From: Symbiodinium natans
Taxonomy: Eukaryota > Sar > Dinophyceae > Suessiales > Symbiodiniaceae
Length of the DNA: 64,000 nt
Reading direction: 5' to 3'
Assembly (NCBI GenBank): GCA_905221605.1
Contig: CAJNDS010002471.1
Coordinates: 246,001-310,000 of the forward strand
Shown: piece by piece, positions 20,673 through 31,339 of the stretch
Layout of the letters: every line of letters begins with the position of its first letter
How positions within the stretch are numbered: the stretch's first letter is position 1
Made by a program: the position numbers and the translations under genes
The notes under the pieces: generated by a model
What the model saw: the letters and a program-made list of their open reading frames with translations, nothing else
Told to the model about the DNA's origin: nothing
Database searches by the model: none

Positions 20673-21329
20673 AATAATTCTGACAAGCACAGCATTTCGG
20701 ATGCTGATCAACTTCATATGATTCATATGGTCAGCTCGATAAGGTTGCCCTGCTGAACTAAAGAAGTCATTTCCAATGCTCTGAACCTGAACTCCAGTCT
20801 CCAGTCCAGCAGCTCTCCGTGGTGGCCACATCGCCCCGGTCTGCAGAGGACCGCCGCGGGCCGACGATCGCCTGAGTTGCTTAATTTGCTCTCCAGGGTT
20901 TAGGGTTTAGGGTTTAGGGTTTAGGGTTTAGGGCTTAGGGTTGGTTCTCGCTCTCCAACATCTCCATGGCAAGAGACACGCGAGGACTTGTGAAGCTGAC
21001 AGTCGGCATGACGGCGCAGCGGCTTCTGTCGCGCAATCTGTGGGCTTAAGCTCGAGATATCCGTGCGACAGGGACTCTGCATTCTATTCTCTGGCTTGGT
21101 AGCATCCGAGTCTCATACCGCCCGGCATTTTGGGAATCTCCCTTCACGCAGCCCCATTCGAAGTGGGAGGTATCCACCGCACTTGAGGAGTCGATGGTCG
21201 AGAACCTGAGTGCTGCTGAGTGCTGGGAAGTACTCTTGGGGTCATGACTTGAGATGCCTACTCCTCAGGTAAGGCTGGGCAAGGTGGTCGGCCTGACACC
21301 ACCATCGCAGACCCGACCTTCTATGCGCT

Positions 21330-21364
<35 letters not shown>

Positions 21365-21526
21365 GCACACACATACACACAAGTACACAAGTACAACACA
21401 ACAAGCCGAGCAGCTGTTGGTGAACCTCCTGCAGGACACGATTGAAGCGGCCATACTCCTTGCCTCAGCTGAATACAAACCAGACATCTCAGAGCTCAGG
21501 CTGAGGCCTGCCTGAAGCCCTCTAAA

Positions 21527-21640
21527 CTTGGCTGCACTCAGGAGGGTAGCTATAAATTAAACTTTTAGCTGCCTGAATAAGAAACCCAATAAACCAAAGG
21601 TAAGGATCTAAAGTTACAGTAAAGTACCACAAAGTAAAGA
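21527..21640 (+). repeat. Family 6 dispersed repeat
   Basis: Shared block TTGGCTGC...GGGTAGCTATAAATT...TTTTAGCTGCC...AAGAAACCCAATAAACC...GTAAAGTTACAGTAAAG. Other copies at 26,673-26,800 and 30,528-30,645. No clear terminal inverted repeat. Confidence 0.75.
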
Positions 21641-22203
21641 CTTTCTTTTCGCCAAGACCCCCACTTCCTGAACACCTGCAACCCTACGGGGCTCGGTGTC
21701 CGAATCCTTTGTTGGGGCTTTGGGTTTAGGAGCTCTAAACTCCTAAATATTCTGGGCATGACGTCTCCCGTCTACCCTAAACCCTAAACCCTAAACCCTT
21801 GTTGGGGTTCTGGGTTTAGGAGCTCTAAAGTCCTAAACATTCTGGGTCAGGTCCCCCGTCTTCCAGCGCCAGCAGAGCTGCCCTTGCGCTGCTTCTCGAA
21901 CCATCGCACCAAACCGCGCCTTCCGCTGCTCTCAGTGTTTTCGCTTCTTGTGCAGGAGTTTTAGGAAGTAGCATAATATTAATAGTAATCGTCATAATTA
22001 TGACCATAAAAATACGAATCATAAGAATAATCATCATAAATAAATCAGAAGAGTCAACATAAGAATAGTATAAGAATCATCATCACAGTTGTGTAGCTTG
22101 CGGCGTCCTCTCTTCAGGAGGGAGAGGAGGTTTGGGGCACACTTTTGCTTGCAACTTCGTGCATGACATCTGGGTGTACTTCTTTGATGTCGGGGCCCCG
22201 GTT

Positions 22204-22669
22204 TCAAGGATCAAGGCGAACGGGTTTGGATAGCAAGACCAAGTGCTCAGGCACGACTCCCAAGGCGAACTAAAATGTTCGAAGTGTTGAAGCTGCACTG
22301 CAGAACCACACAAGCCCTCTAAACCCTAAACCCTAAACCCTAAACCCTAAACCCTAAACCCTAAACCCTAAACCCTAAACCCCACAAGCCCCGCAAGTCC
22401 CATAAGCCCCATAAACTTAGAACCTCAGCTGCAAGCATCCTGAACCTCGTTTGAGGATTGGGGGTGGCTTGTTCGGGACGTAATTGGTGTCGCCTGTGGT
22501 GCTGGAACACTTCGAAAAGCTCCGTCTCGGGAATGTCCAAGAAGTCCTATGGATTAAAAGGTTTGCAGCTTCTCTTGGCAAAGCCGAGCACTGCGCAGTA
22601 CCGGTTTTGGTTTACGACTTTTGTTCATCGTGTTGAAACCAAAAATACTGTAATGTTCGGCATTTCGGC
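22204..22669 (-). CDS. Three-exon coding segment around an ITS intron, unknown product
   Basis: Exon 22,602-22,669 (EHYSIFGFNTMNKSRKPKP, acceptor GCGCAG, donor GTACTG), exon 22,424-22,546 (DFLDIPETELFEVFQHHRRH, acceptor CATAG, donor GTTCTA), exon 22,204-22,269 (FALGVVPEHLVLLSKPV, TGA stop). All joins keep phase. The second intron is 154 bp, 65 bp of it telomeric repeat flanked by the direct repeat CACAAGCCC. Each boundary is my inference and alternative AGs exist. Confidence 0.38.
22319..22383 (+). repeat. ITS array, CCCTAAA, in a proposed intron
   Basis: Nine units flanked by CACAAGCCC on both sides. Confidence 0.9.
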
Positions 22670-22768
22670 CTGCGCAAAAACTCAAATACGGTAAGAATGG
22701 CCACTCCAAGTGCTGAGACCCTATGCTGCCAACTCCAATCATCTCCTGTCACCCTGAAGCCGCAGGGT

Positions 22769-22866
22769 GAGGGTTTAGGGTTTAGGGTTTAGGGTTTAGG
22801 GTTTAGGGTTTAGGGTTTAGGGTTTAGGGTTTAGGGTTTAGGGTTTAGGGTTTAGGGTTTAGGGAT
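22769..22866 (+). repeat. ITS array, TTTAGGG
   Basis: About 14 uniform units bordering an open minus-strand island. Confidence 0.9.
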
Positions 22867-22867
22867 T

Positions 22868-23030
22868 AGGGCCCAAGAAGTCCTGGTTGAAGGTGTGGTG
22901 AAGCGACAGAAACGTGAAGGAGGAGAGAATCCTGCCCACGCTGCGCTCATCCAGCTCGTCTTCGGGCACCTCTGAGCTGAAAGGGTAGCAAGGGCACAGC
23001 CTCTTGACCTCTGCATGGCCATGGACCTGA
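22868..23030 (-). CDS. Exon-like ORF, unknown product
   Basis: Frame SSEVPEDELDERSVGRILSS followed by FTFLSLHHTFNQDF, bounded by ITS at both ends. The plus strand at 23,000 carries a repeat shared with 23,463 (see findings), so the strand is not settled. Confidence 0.28.
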
Positions 23031-23464
23031 ACCTTAAACCCCAAACCCTTAAACCCTAAACCCCAAACCCTAAACCCTAAAGCCTCTAATGGACCTGGCC
23101 TTACCATTGCTTACATGAAAGCAGGCAAGCAAGGGCATAGCCACTTGGTGGTTTCCGATATTGGGGTACCTTATTGGGGTCCTTCTTTATAAAGGAATCC
23201 CGTATTTTGGGCCTATTTTAGGAGTCCCATATTTTCGAGAAAAAAAAAAAAACGCCCACTTAACCTTGAGCACGAAACCGAATCTTAAGTTGTGATTCGC
23301 GCGTCTTTGCTTTAAACCTCGGCCTGGAAACTGACCCGTTGACCAGTGCATGACCGATCTCACCAGTTGCCGGGTGCCTGTCTAGAAAAGTCTTCACACA
23401 TGTTCGCACATTCAACAGCTGCATTCCCGGTTGTGCTAGGACATTTAGACGTGCTCAAAAGATT

Positions 23465-24187
23465 ATGCATGGCAATGGACCTAATGGACCTGGCCATCCG
23501 ATTGCTTCAAAAAAAGGCAGGCAGCCCGAAATACACAACCACGGAATAGCCGCGAACCCGAACAAACCCTGCGTTCTCCAGGCTTTTGCTTGTTTCCGGG
23601 GCACGTTGCGCAGGAGCAACAGGATGTGGGCGTGGATGTTGCAGGAAGTCCTTAGCCGAACCGAAATTGAGGATTGGGAGATTCAAGAAGTTCACATGAA
23701 AACGCAAGAAAAGAAGGCCAAGCCAGGAAGCCACGACATCAAAGGTTCCGGCTTGGTCCATGCAGCCCTACTGGCTGAGGGGTTAGCATACAGTGTCTTA
23801 AGCCAGGCATTGCATGCGCGCTGGGCAGTCCAAAAACTGTTGGCCGCGGTGTGGATCGTAGAGCGAAGGGCTGGAAGGGTGCCAAGGGAATCCGTCCTCC
23901 CAGCTCAACGAGCAAGGGGCGCCTGGGCGTTCCTCTGGAGCGAGGTGGGGTGGCTCTTTTCAAAGGAGGCCTCAAGCACCTGCAGCGTGGCAAAGCCGAG
24001 CCTGGTTGCGGCCTTCAGCATTTTGCCAGGGATGCCCCAAGCATGGGAGTACGAAAGTCTAGAGTACTGCTTGCTTCATGTCGGGAAAAGTCTGAAGAAG
24101 GCACAGGGTGGTGCCCCCAACCCAAAAGTATGCCACATTCCCTTGCCAGCAGGCCTTCTCTGTCTGCTAGGCTGGATCGCCTCCTAA
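23465..24187 (+). CDS. 240-codon ORF, unknown product
   Basis: Second-longest clean frame in the window after the 290-codon retrogene frame, with stretches such as EIEDWEIQEVHMKTQEKKAK and HAALLAEGLAYSVLSQALH. No domain recognised. Two other frames and the minus strand also have long ORFs here, which lowers confidence. Confidence 0.27.
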   Translation: MHGNGPNGPGHPIASKKGRQPEIHNHGIAANPNKPCVLQAFACFRGTLRRSNRMWAWMLQEVLSRTEIEDWEIQEVHMKTQEKKAKPGSHDIKGSGLVHAALLAEGLAYSVLSQALHARWAVQKLLAAVWIVERRAGRVPRESVLPAQRARGAWAFLWSEVGWLFSKEASSTCSVAKPSLVAAFSILPGMPQAWEYESLEYCLLHVGKSLKKAQGGAPNPKVCHIPLPAGLLCLLGWIAS

Positions 24188-25325
24188 CCCTCCAAGCATT
24201 CCACGGGTTTAGGGTTTAGGGTTTAGGGTTTAGGGTTTAGGTGTAGAACGCCGAAATGATCCCGATAATCCCTGGCCCATGTGCGGAGGGTCCAAGAGGG
24301 TTTAGGGTTTAGGGTCTAGGGTAAGACAAGAATTTGTTGTCGTCTTCCGACGAAAATGCCAAAACCTAAGCGAAAACATCTGGAGACAAGCTAGCTTCCG
24401 ACAAAAACGAGTGCCAGACGCACCCTAGGTCAAACAAGGGCTGCAGCGGCTGTAGCGGGAAGTGCTTCAGAAGGGTAACCCGAAACCCTTTTTTCAGCTC
24501 AGGCTCCTCTCCTGTCAGCTGAACCCTGGGGCCCCAAAAACCATAGCGGAGTGCTGCGCTTCAGGGAGCTCTTGGTGCAGGGCTTACAATGATGCTTAAG
24601 ATGCTCAGCGAGGAACTGCTTTCAGTGGACTTGAGTTTTCATACCCGCTTCGCTCCAGGGTATAGGGAATTCAGGCGGTTCGTGTCCCGAAACCCAAGCT
24701 GCCACAACTCCAAACCACCTGTTGATGATTAAAGTTTAAACTGTGCTTAATTTCTGAGCCGTTACTTGGCAGGAAGCTCTGAACCCTCTAAAGACTCTGC
24801 ATCACAGAGTCTTCATGTACTGGTCCAAGCTCTGCTGAGCCTTGCTCCTGGCCGTGGTCGTGGAGCCTTGGAGCAGCGTCGGGGCGTTTCGGGCGCTTCA
24901 TGGCAGAGTGACTTGCATGCGTCGCTACACGGAAAGTAGAGAGGGAGTTTGTGACAACAAGCTCACATGCCCATATGCCCTATATGCCCCCCCCCCTGCA
25001 TGCAGCAGCATCCAGGCACCTCCGAAGAGCCCGGCCATGCTGGGTGCCTCATCGCCTGCGGATCTCGAAGCGTTGTTAGCAGCTTAGTCTTGGGGTTTAA
25101 GGGTTTAGGGTTTAGGGGTATAGGGTTTAGGGGCTGAGAACCCTTGATGCCCACAGCAAGACCACAAGCCACAATCCGCCACTGCCTTCCATGCAACTGT
25201 CAGCCTAAAACACATGCTCCTTCATAATTAGTAGCCATACCCTCTGCTCACCTCTAGCTTGTGCTTATGACGCGTCTACGATACTTGTTCTCGACCTCAA
25301 CTTTGTTTACGAGCAACTGCACCTA

Positions 25326-25589
25326 CTATACTTTGATTTCCACCGTATACCTGCAAACCATATTTGGGTTACCGACACTCAGGAACGTAACCCATGAGGA
25401 ATATGGGCTTGGCTCGCAAACGGTCTTGGGTTGTCGCCCACCTTTTCCCGAAGCAGCGGCAGCGGCTTTTTGCGCGAGGCCATGGAGTTCGGACAGCCAG
25501 GCATCGAGCCAGGCCTCGGGATACACTTGCCCTTGATGTTTCTTGTTCGCTTTCGGGGGGCGGAGGATCTGAGACGTACTATATGTCAT
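25326..25589 (-). CDS. 87-codon ORF, unknown product
   Basis: Frame QVYPEAWLDAWLSELHGLAQ followed by an alanine- and lysine-rich segment. A CTCAG acceptor lies near 25,570. The plus strand is also open. Confidence 0.25.
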   Translation of the reverse strand: MTYSTSQILRPPKANKKHQGQVYPEAWLDAWLSELHGLAQKAAAAASGKGGRQPKTVCEPSPYSSWVTFLSVGNPNMVCRYTVEIKV

Positions 25590-26672
25590 GACTGGTCTGT
25601 CAGGCCAGGGATGCTAGAGGCTTCGGTTCAAAACTCGAATCCCAAAGACTGCAGAGCTTGTGATTACGGCTTTCGTCACCCTCGGAGCAGACAATCTGAG
25701 ACAAAGATAGCTCGTTTTCACATTTCTACCTGGTAAGAATCCTTGTTACCTCGAACCCAAAGCCCTCGAAACCAAATTCGCCCTGTTGGCCTCAGCCTCC
25801 ACGAAGATCTGGCGCAAGCGCTGTCTGCCGGCTCCTGGGTATGGACATGGACATGGGTGAACAACTTAACGTTTAGGGTTTAGGGCTTTGCTGGGAAACC
25901 GGACCTTCGAGTAGATGAGGTTTAGGCGGATCTACGGGTTTCTTGAGGGCAGCCAAAACCCTAAACCCTAGACCCTAAACCCTAAACCCTAAACCCTAAA
26001 CCCTTTGATCCCTGATTGCTGTGGCTCGTCACAAAATTTCATCGCAGCCGCAGGTTCAAAAAAAAAAACCTTCAGGCAGCTTCCACATACATGCCACCGC
26101 TATGCGCCGCATGCAGCCTCCATCCCAGATTCTGTGAGGGTGACAACAACCCCAGATGTAACTGACGAGTTGAAACCCTAAACCCAAAACCCTAAACCTA
26201 GAGGCAGAGCAGATTGAGCAAACTAGGGTGTTGGGAGAGAGATTTAATCTTATTAGCACAAGAGATACTTAAAGAGTTATTTATTAGGACCAGAAGGGGG
26301 GGAATCAGACCCGGTTTAGGGTTTAGGGTTTAGGGCCAGCCCCCAGGTATACGTGCACTTTTTAAGGCCCTTTTTGAAACCCAGACTCAGCCGGCTTGCG
26401 ACTCCCCAGGGTACACGTGCAGACGTACTTTTTAAGGCCCCCAAACCCCTAAACCGCCATGGCATTCTAGAAAAAGCATCTTATAGGAGTGAGAATGAAG
26501 CCCACAGTTCTGAAATACCTAAAGAGAGCTCAACTCGTCAACCCCATGGTGGACAACTCCAGGGCCTAATCCAAGGGTTTAGGGTTTAGGGTTTGGGGTT
26601 TAGGGTTTCGACTGCATGCCCTCCTCACCCCCTCCCCCGCCTCCCCCCAAATAACTGCTGCGTGCTTAAGAA

Positions 26673-26800
26673 CCCTTGGCTGCTCTTAGCAGGGTAGCTA
26701 TAAATTTAATTTTAGCTGCCTTCTTAAGAAACCCAATAGTCAATAAACCCAAAAAGGCTCAAGATGTAAAGTTACAGTAAAACACCACAAAGCTGCTCAA
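26673..26800 (+). repeat. Family 6 dispersed repeat
   Basis: Same order of blocks as the 21.5-kb copy; preceded by TGCTTAAGAACCC, the end motif of the element nested at 54.7 kb. Confidence 0.75.
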
Positions 26801-27064
26801 AATGAAAGTGTTCCTTACAAGGGTAACGGAGGGATTCTTGTCCTGCCATTTTTGGGGGGGAGGGGGGGGGGTTCTTCAGTAAATGCTGGAACAACCAGAA
26901 GAGGCCATGACAAGAGCACAAAGGATCCGAAAGCAAGGGATTTCGAGAGATCAAAGAAGCAAGGCGCTGAGTTCGTGGAGCGATGCTGCGGAGCAGGGAA
27001 GAGCCCCAGGGCGTGGGCCGCCAGCAGGAAGCTTGCCTTCGCTCGGGGGGAGGGAGGGGGGGGG

Positions 27065-27189
27065 TTAGGGTTTAGGGTTTAGGGTTTAGGGTTTAGGGTT
27101 TAGGGTTTAGGGTTTAGGGTTTGAGGGGGGCACCACTCTGGGCAACCCTAAACCCTAAACCCTAAACTCTAAACCCTAAACCCTAAACC
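27065..27189 (+). repeat. Head-to-head ITS with 24-bp spacer
   Basis: Eight TTTAGGG units, GAGGGGGGCACCACTCTGGG-type spacer, then six CCCTAAA units. Confidence 0.88.
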
Positions 27190-27322
27190 ACAAGGAAAGC
27201 AGGATCGTGCCAAGGGGCCCTCGCCATGCAGCAGAAGGTACACGGCAGAGCTTTCCACCCGGGCAGCCACACGGAGGACGAAGAGGATGGTTCCCACTGT
27301 TTGGCTCATTGCCTTGACGGTT
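27185..27322 (-). CDS. Exon-like island between ITS tracts
   Basis: Open minus frame MSQTVGTILFVLRVAARVES then SAVYLLLHGEGPLARS fills the unique DNA between two telomeric tracts. The amphipathic, leucine-rich character resembles a helical repeat protein, but no family is assigned. Confidence 0.3.
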
Positions 27323-27488
27323 TAGGGTTTAGGGGTTAGGGTTTCGTCGCTCACTCTCGCACAAGGCAGGCAAGGTCCATCGGTCCGAATAGGCTAAATA
27401 GGTTCATCGGAGTCCAAAGCCAAGCAGTTGCATGTGCCTCTTAGGGTTTAGGATTTAGGGTTTAGGGGCACCCTTGTACATGAAAGCA

Positions 27489-27592
27489 TTGGGGTGTTCT
27501 CCCCTTATGCTCACAGTCCTCACTCGGGATTCTAGTAGGGGGTACTCTGATCCCTACTAAGGACCGCCAAACTGTAAGGGGGAACATTCCAA
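27489..27592. mobile_element. Family 1 MITE, diverged
   Basis: Ends TTGGGGTGTTCTCCCC / GGGGGAACATTCCAA with a GGTACTCTGATCCC centre. Confidence 0.7.
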
Positions 27593-27861
27593 AAAAAGTG
27601 CTTGCTCTCCGGGCTTTCGGACGGCTTGTGATCGCTTCTCATGTCTGCGAAGGGTGGACCTCTGTTGGTGACCGGTTGATACTCCAGCTGCCAATCAAGG
27701 TCGAGCTTTCAGGGGGGTTTAACTGCTGTTCACCGTGTTGAGGCTCCTAGTTATAATCTTGAGCCCCTGACTTCGGAAGGAAGCCACGGGAGAACTCTTC
27801 AGAAATACCACGCGGGGGCCATAAACACACGGTTTAGGGTTTAGGGTTTAGGATTTAGGGT

Positions 27862-28425
27862 TTAGGGACACCCTCAATGAATGCCCTTCGGGGTGCAGAG
27901 TTGGCGAGCACCAGGGCCAGTTCCAAGAGTTTGGCCAGGTAGGCCAGGAGGCAGCTTGGCGCGCAGGCCAGCTCCTGGGCTGCGCGTTGGTGTTTCGGGT
28001 TCGGGGCTTTGGGTTTCGGGCTTGTGTAGAGGCTTTGAGGGGTCAACACGATGTCACAAACTGTCCAAACTTCCTGGGGAGGAAGCGCGAGATTTTGCAG
28101 TCTGAGTGTGGACGTGAAGGTAAGGATCTGAGGCAAATGGCAGGGGAGCATCGTGAACCCGGAAGCAAGGACCTTGGGCGGATTGCCTCCGGGCTTTATG
28201 CTTGCACATATGCCTTAAAATCTTTCGATGAGCGGCGGTAAGGAGCTGCCCGTATGGTGATGCCACCAGCTCTTGCTCCATGGAGGAGTTCGCGGGGACA
28301 TTCTCCTGGAGGTTGGCAGGGTGACTGCAGGGTGGAAAGCTGCAAGAGCCGAACTGTGAGCCAGGAGCCGAGGTGACCGAACTGTACTTTGGAGCCAGGT
28401 TTCCGCGGAGGTGCGAGAAGCTCAA
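27862..28425 (-). CDS. Two overlapping-frame ORFs, unknown products
   Basis: Minus ORF 28,054-28,425 (123 codons; HPANLQENVPANSSMEQELV) and island 27,862-27,990 (LLAYLAKLLELALVLANSAP). They could be exons of one gene with ITS-bounded ends. Not homology supported. Confidence 0.28.
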
Positions 28426-28677
28426 ATTCCCAGCCCCTCCACTTGAACCCTGAAGATCCCTGAAACCCTAAAACACAACCCTAAACCCTAAACCCTAAAC
28501 CCTAGACCCTAAACCCTAAACCCTAAACCCGAAAACCCTAAACCCTTTTTGAACCCGGACTTGCTGACTGCCAGGAAACGGAGGGCGAGATGAGACAACT
28601 CCCATGATATTCATGAGACAAAACATGCGAACCCTAAACCCTAAACATCCCTAAACCCTAAACCCTAAAACCCAACA

Positions 28678-28788
28678 TCCGCGAAGCGGGGCTCCGGTGC
28701 ATCTGCCCAGTTCATGGGCTCCAGCAGCTTCCCAGGCTCCAGGACCACGGCCTCTTTTAAGTCGGGATTCAACAAGAGAAGCCAGTAG
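28678..28788 (-). CDS. Exon-like island between ITS tracts
   Basis: Open minus frame LLLLNPDLKEAVVLEPGKLL then EPMNWADAPEPRFADVG. No AG lies at the upstream edge, because the tract reads CCCTAAA in sense, so the true acceptor would be at CTTAAAAG inside the island. Confidence 0.3.
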
Positions 28789-28939
28789 GGTTTAGGGTTT
28801 AGGGTTTAGGGTTTAGGGTTTAGGGTTCAGGGTTTAGGGTTCAGGGTTTAGGGTTTAGGAGTGGGCCTTGCTTTAAGACTCTAGGCCCTTAGAAAACACG
28901 TGTGAAGTCGCCTGCCAGGATTGGAGCTCGGGGCTGAAT

Positions 28940-30310
28940 GCTCAAGCTCTAGGAAACTTTTCCAAACCTAGTCCTTTCATTTTTGTGAGCCCAGGCCTGA
29001 AATCCATAATCGCCCCTAGTCCTCCCAGGTACGCCAGCTGTCCTAAACCCTGGAAACCCTATAAACCCCATGAACCCTATAGACCTCTTAACCCCATAAA
29101 CCCCCATAAACCCCCATAAACCGCCATAAACCCCGGGTGGGGGTTCTTTTTGGGTACATTTTTGGTTTTTTTGGTGAACTTTTTTTGGTTTTCTAAACCC
29201 TAAACCCTAAACCCTAAACCCCTAAACCCCTAAACCCCTAAACCCCTAAACCCCTAAACCCCTAAACCCCTAAACCCCTAAACCCCTAAAACCCTAGAAC
29301 CCTAAAACCCTAAATCCCTAAAACCCTAAAACCCTAAAACCCTGAAACCCTGAAACCCTGAAACCCTGAAACCCTGAAACCCTCAAACCCTCAAACCCTA
29401 AAACCCTAAAACCCTAAAACCCTAAAACCCTAAAACCCTAAAACCCTAAAACCCTAAAACCCTAAAACCCTAAACCCCTAAAAACCCTAAACCTAAACCC
29501 CTAAACCCCCTAAACCCCTAAACCCTAAACCCTAAACCCTAAAACCCCCCTAAAACCCTAAAACCCTAAAACCCTAAAACCCTAAAACCCTAAAACCCTA
29601 AAACCCTAAAACCCTAAAACCCTAAAACCCTAAAAACCCCTAAAACCCTAAAACCCTAAAACCCTAAAACCCTAAAACCCTAAAACCCTAAAACCCTAAA
29701 ACCCTAAAACCCTAAAACCCTAAAACCCTAAAACCCTAAAGCCCTAAAGCCCTAAAGCCCTAAGCCCTAAGCCCTAAACCCTAACCCCTAACCCCTAACT
29801 CCTAAACCCTAAGCCCCAAACCCAAAAACACACCCTAAACCCAAAAACATACCCAAAAAAAACCACAAAAAACACCCCAAAAAAACCTGGCTCCATAAAC
29901 CCCTGTAAAACCCCATAAACCCTATAAACCCTATAAACCCTCGAAACCCTCTGAACCCTCTAAACCCTATAAACCCTCGAAACCCCCTGAAACCCTCGAA
30001 ACCCTTTAAACCCTCTAAACCCCCTAAACCCCCTGAAACCCCTGAACCCCCTAAACCCCCTAAACCCCCTAAATCCTCTAAACCCTCTAAACCCTCTCAA
30101 CCCTCTCAACCCTAAAACCCTAAAACCCTAAAACCCTAAACCCTCAAACCCTAAAACCCTAAAACCCTAAACCCTAAAACCCTAAAACCCTAAACCCTAA
30201 ACCCTGTCCTCCAAGATCTCTTGCAAGCCATGGTCGAAGAGGGAGTTCACGCGGTCGCCGCTGGTGAAGAAGGCCATGACCAGAGGCATCCTCGCGGCTT
30301 TCCAGGGATT
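28940..30310 (-). CDS. Two possible exons across the variant telomeric field
   Basis: Exon 30,203-30,310 (acceptor CTCTAG) encodes AARMPLVMAFFTSGDRVNSL and HGLQEILEDR, ending exactly where GTTTAGGG starts. After 1.2 kb of degenerate telomeric repeat, a TTTCAG acceptor at 28,997 allows a phase-0 join to AWAHKNERTRFGK. The first exon looks coding; the join is speculative. Confidence 0.3.
29041..30206 (+). repeat. 1.1-kb field of variant telomeric repeats
   Basis: Blocks of uniform variants follow each other: CCCCTAAA, CCCTAAAA, CCCTGAAA, CCCTCAAA, again CCCTAAAA, CCCTATAAA-like and CCCCCTAAA forms. Each block holds 4-20 copies. Confidence 0.92.
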
Positions 30311-30527
30311 CTAGAGCCTTTTGGGGGTTTAGGGTGTTTAGGGTTTAGGGTTTAGGGTGTATAGGGTTTAGGGTTTAGGGTTTAGGATTTAGGGCTTTTG
30401 GCTTTAGGTCTATTTTGCCGCCAGCGTAGCTGAATGAGAACATCCACTCATCCACTTCGCAGGGATGAGGCACTGGATGAGAAGAACTCCAACTGTGGCA
30501 GATCCAGGTCATCTGCCCTACACAACT

Positions 30528-30645
30528 TGGCTGCTCTTAGCAGGGTAGCTAATAAATTTACCTTTTAGCTGCCTTCTTAAGAAACCCAATAAACCCAAAA
30601 AGGCTAAAGATGTAAAGTTACAGTAAAGCACCAAAAAGACAAGAC
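30528..30645 (+). repeat. Family 6 dispersed repeat
   Basis: Closest to the 26.7-kb copy; ends in CAGTAAAGCACCAAAAAG. Confidence 0.75.
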
Positions 30646-30762
30646 CTCCCAGAGACCATGAATCGTGCACACCCAAATGTGCAGCACGCCAAGGCCCTTT
30701 GGCTCACCGCAACACCAACCCAACATCGAGAGGTCAGCAATTCACAACCACTACAGCACCCT

Positions 30763-30820
30763 TTAGGGTTTAGGGTTTAGAGTTTAGGGTACCCTGAACC
30801 CTAAACCCTAAACCCTAACG
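30763..30820 (+). repeat. Head-to-head ITS with GGTACC junction
   Basis: TTTAGGG units meet CCCTGAACCCTAAA units directly at GGGTACCC. Confidence 0.85.
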
Positions 30821-31010
30821 GTAGCTCTTGGAAATGCAGGCGGGGAGGTGTTGCTGGTGAGTCCGGCTTTCAAGGCTCCACAGAGCTCTTCAGGTCAGAT
30901 GGAGCATGAGCTGAGGGGATCGGATTAGGGTGACCCTTGGGGATAGAGACCCTCTGAATAGGGTCCCTGTTTAAGAGAGCCAAAAGAGGGTTGAGAAGGG
31001 TTCCCTTTCT

Positions 31011-31112
31011 CAGTTGTCCAGTACCTAGGGGTTTTAAAGGTTAACCTTTGGGAATATAAGGGGAATATATTAACCCAAAAAGGTTAAAGGTTACCTACTC
31101 TACTACTAAGCT
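31011..31112 (+). mobile_element. Family 7 element
   Basis: Ends CTCAGTTGTCCAG / CTACTACTAAG, 4-bp duplication CTTT. Internal foldback AAAGGTTAACCTTT. Almost identical copies at 53,988, 61,178 and 63,645. Confidence 0.85.
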
Positions 31113-31143
31113 TTTAAGGGTCTTCAGCCACATGTCGTGTGCA

Positions 31144-31242
31144 GGCTGCTTTTGGACTCCGGATCTCCGAAGCCTTCTACAAAGGCTGGGCGCGCGAGAA
31201 AGCAGTGGACAAATCTCGGGCACATCGCCGGGGCGGATATGG
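31144..31242 (+). CDS. Exon-like island ending at GTTTAGGG
   Basis: After GTGCAG the plus frame reads GLRISEAFYKGWAREKAVDK and runs to GGATATGGG, where GTTTAGGG begins. No in-phase downstream exon was found on this strand. Confidence 0.25.
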
Positions 31243-31339
31243 GGTTTAGGGTTTAGGGTGTTAGGGTTTAGGGTTTAGGGTTTAGGGTTTAGGGTTTGGG
31301 GTTTAGGGTTTAGGGATAGGCCCAGCATGTCAGAGCTCT

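Noticed and set aside
25604-25660. tRNA-like B-box (GGTTCAAAACTCGAATCCC)
   Set aside because: No matching A-box, acceptor stem or anticodon arm could be drawn.
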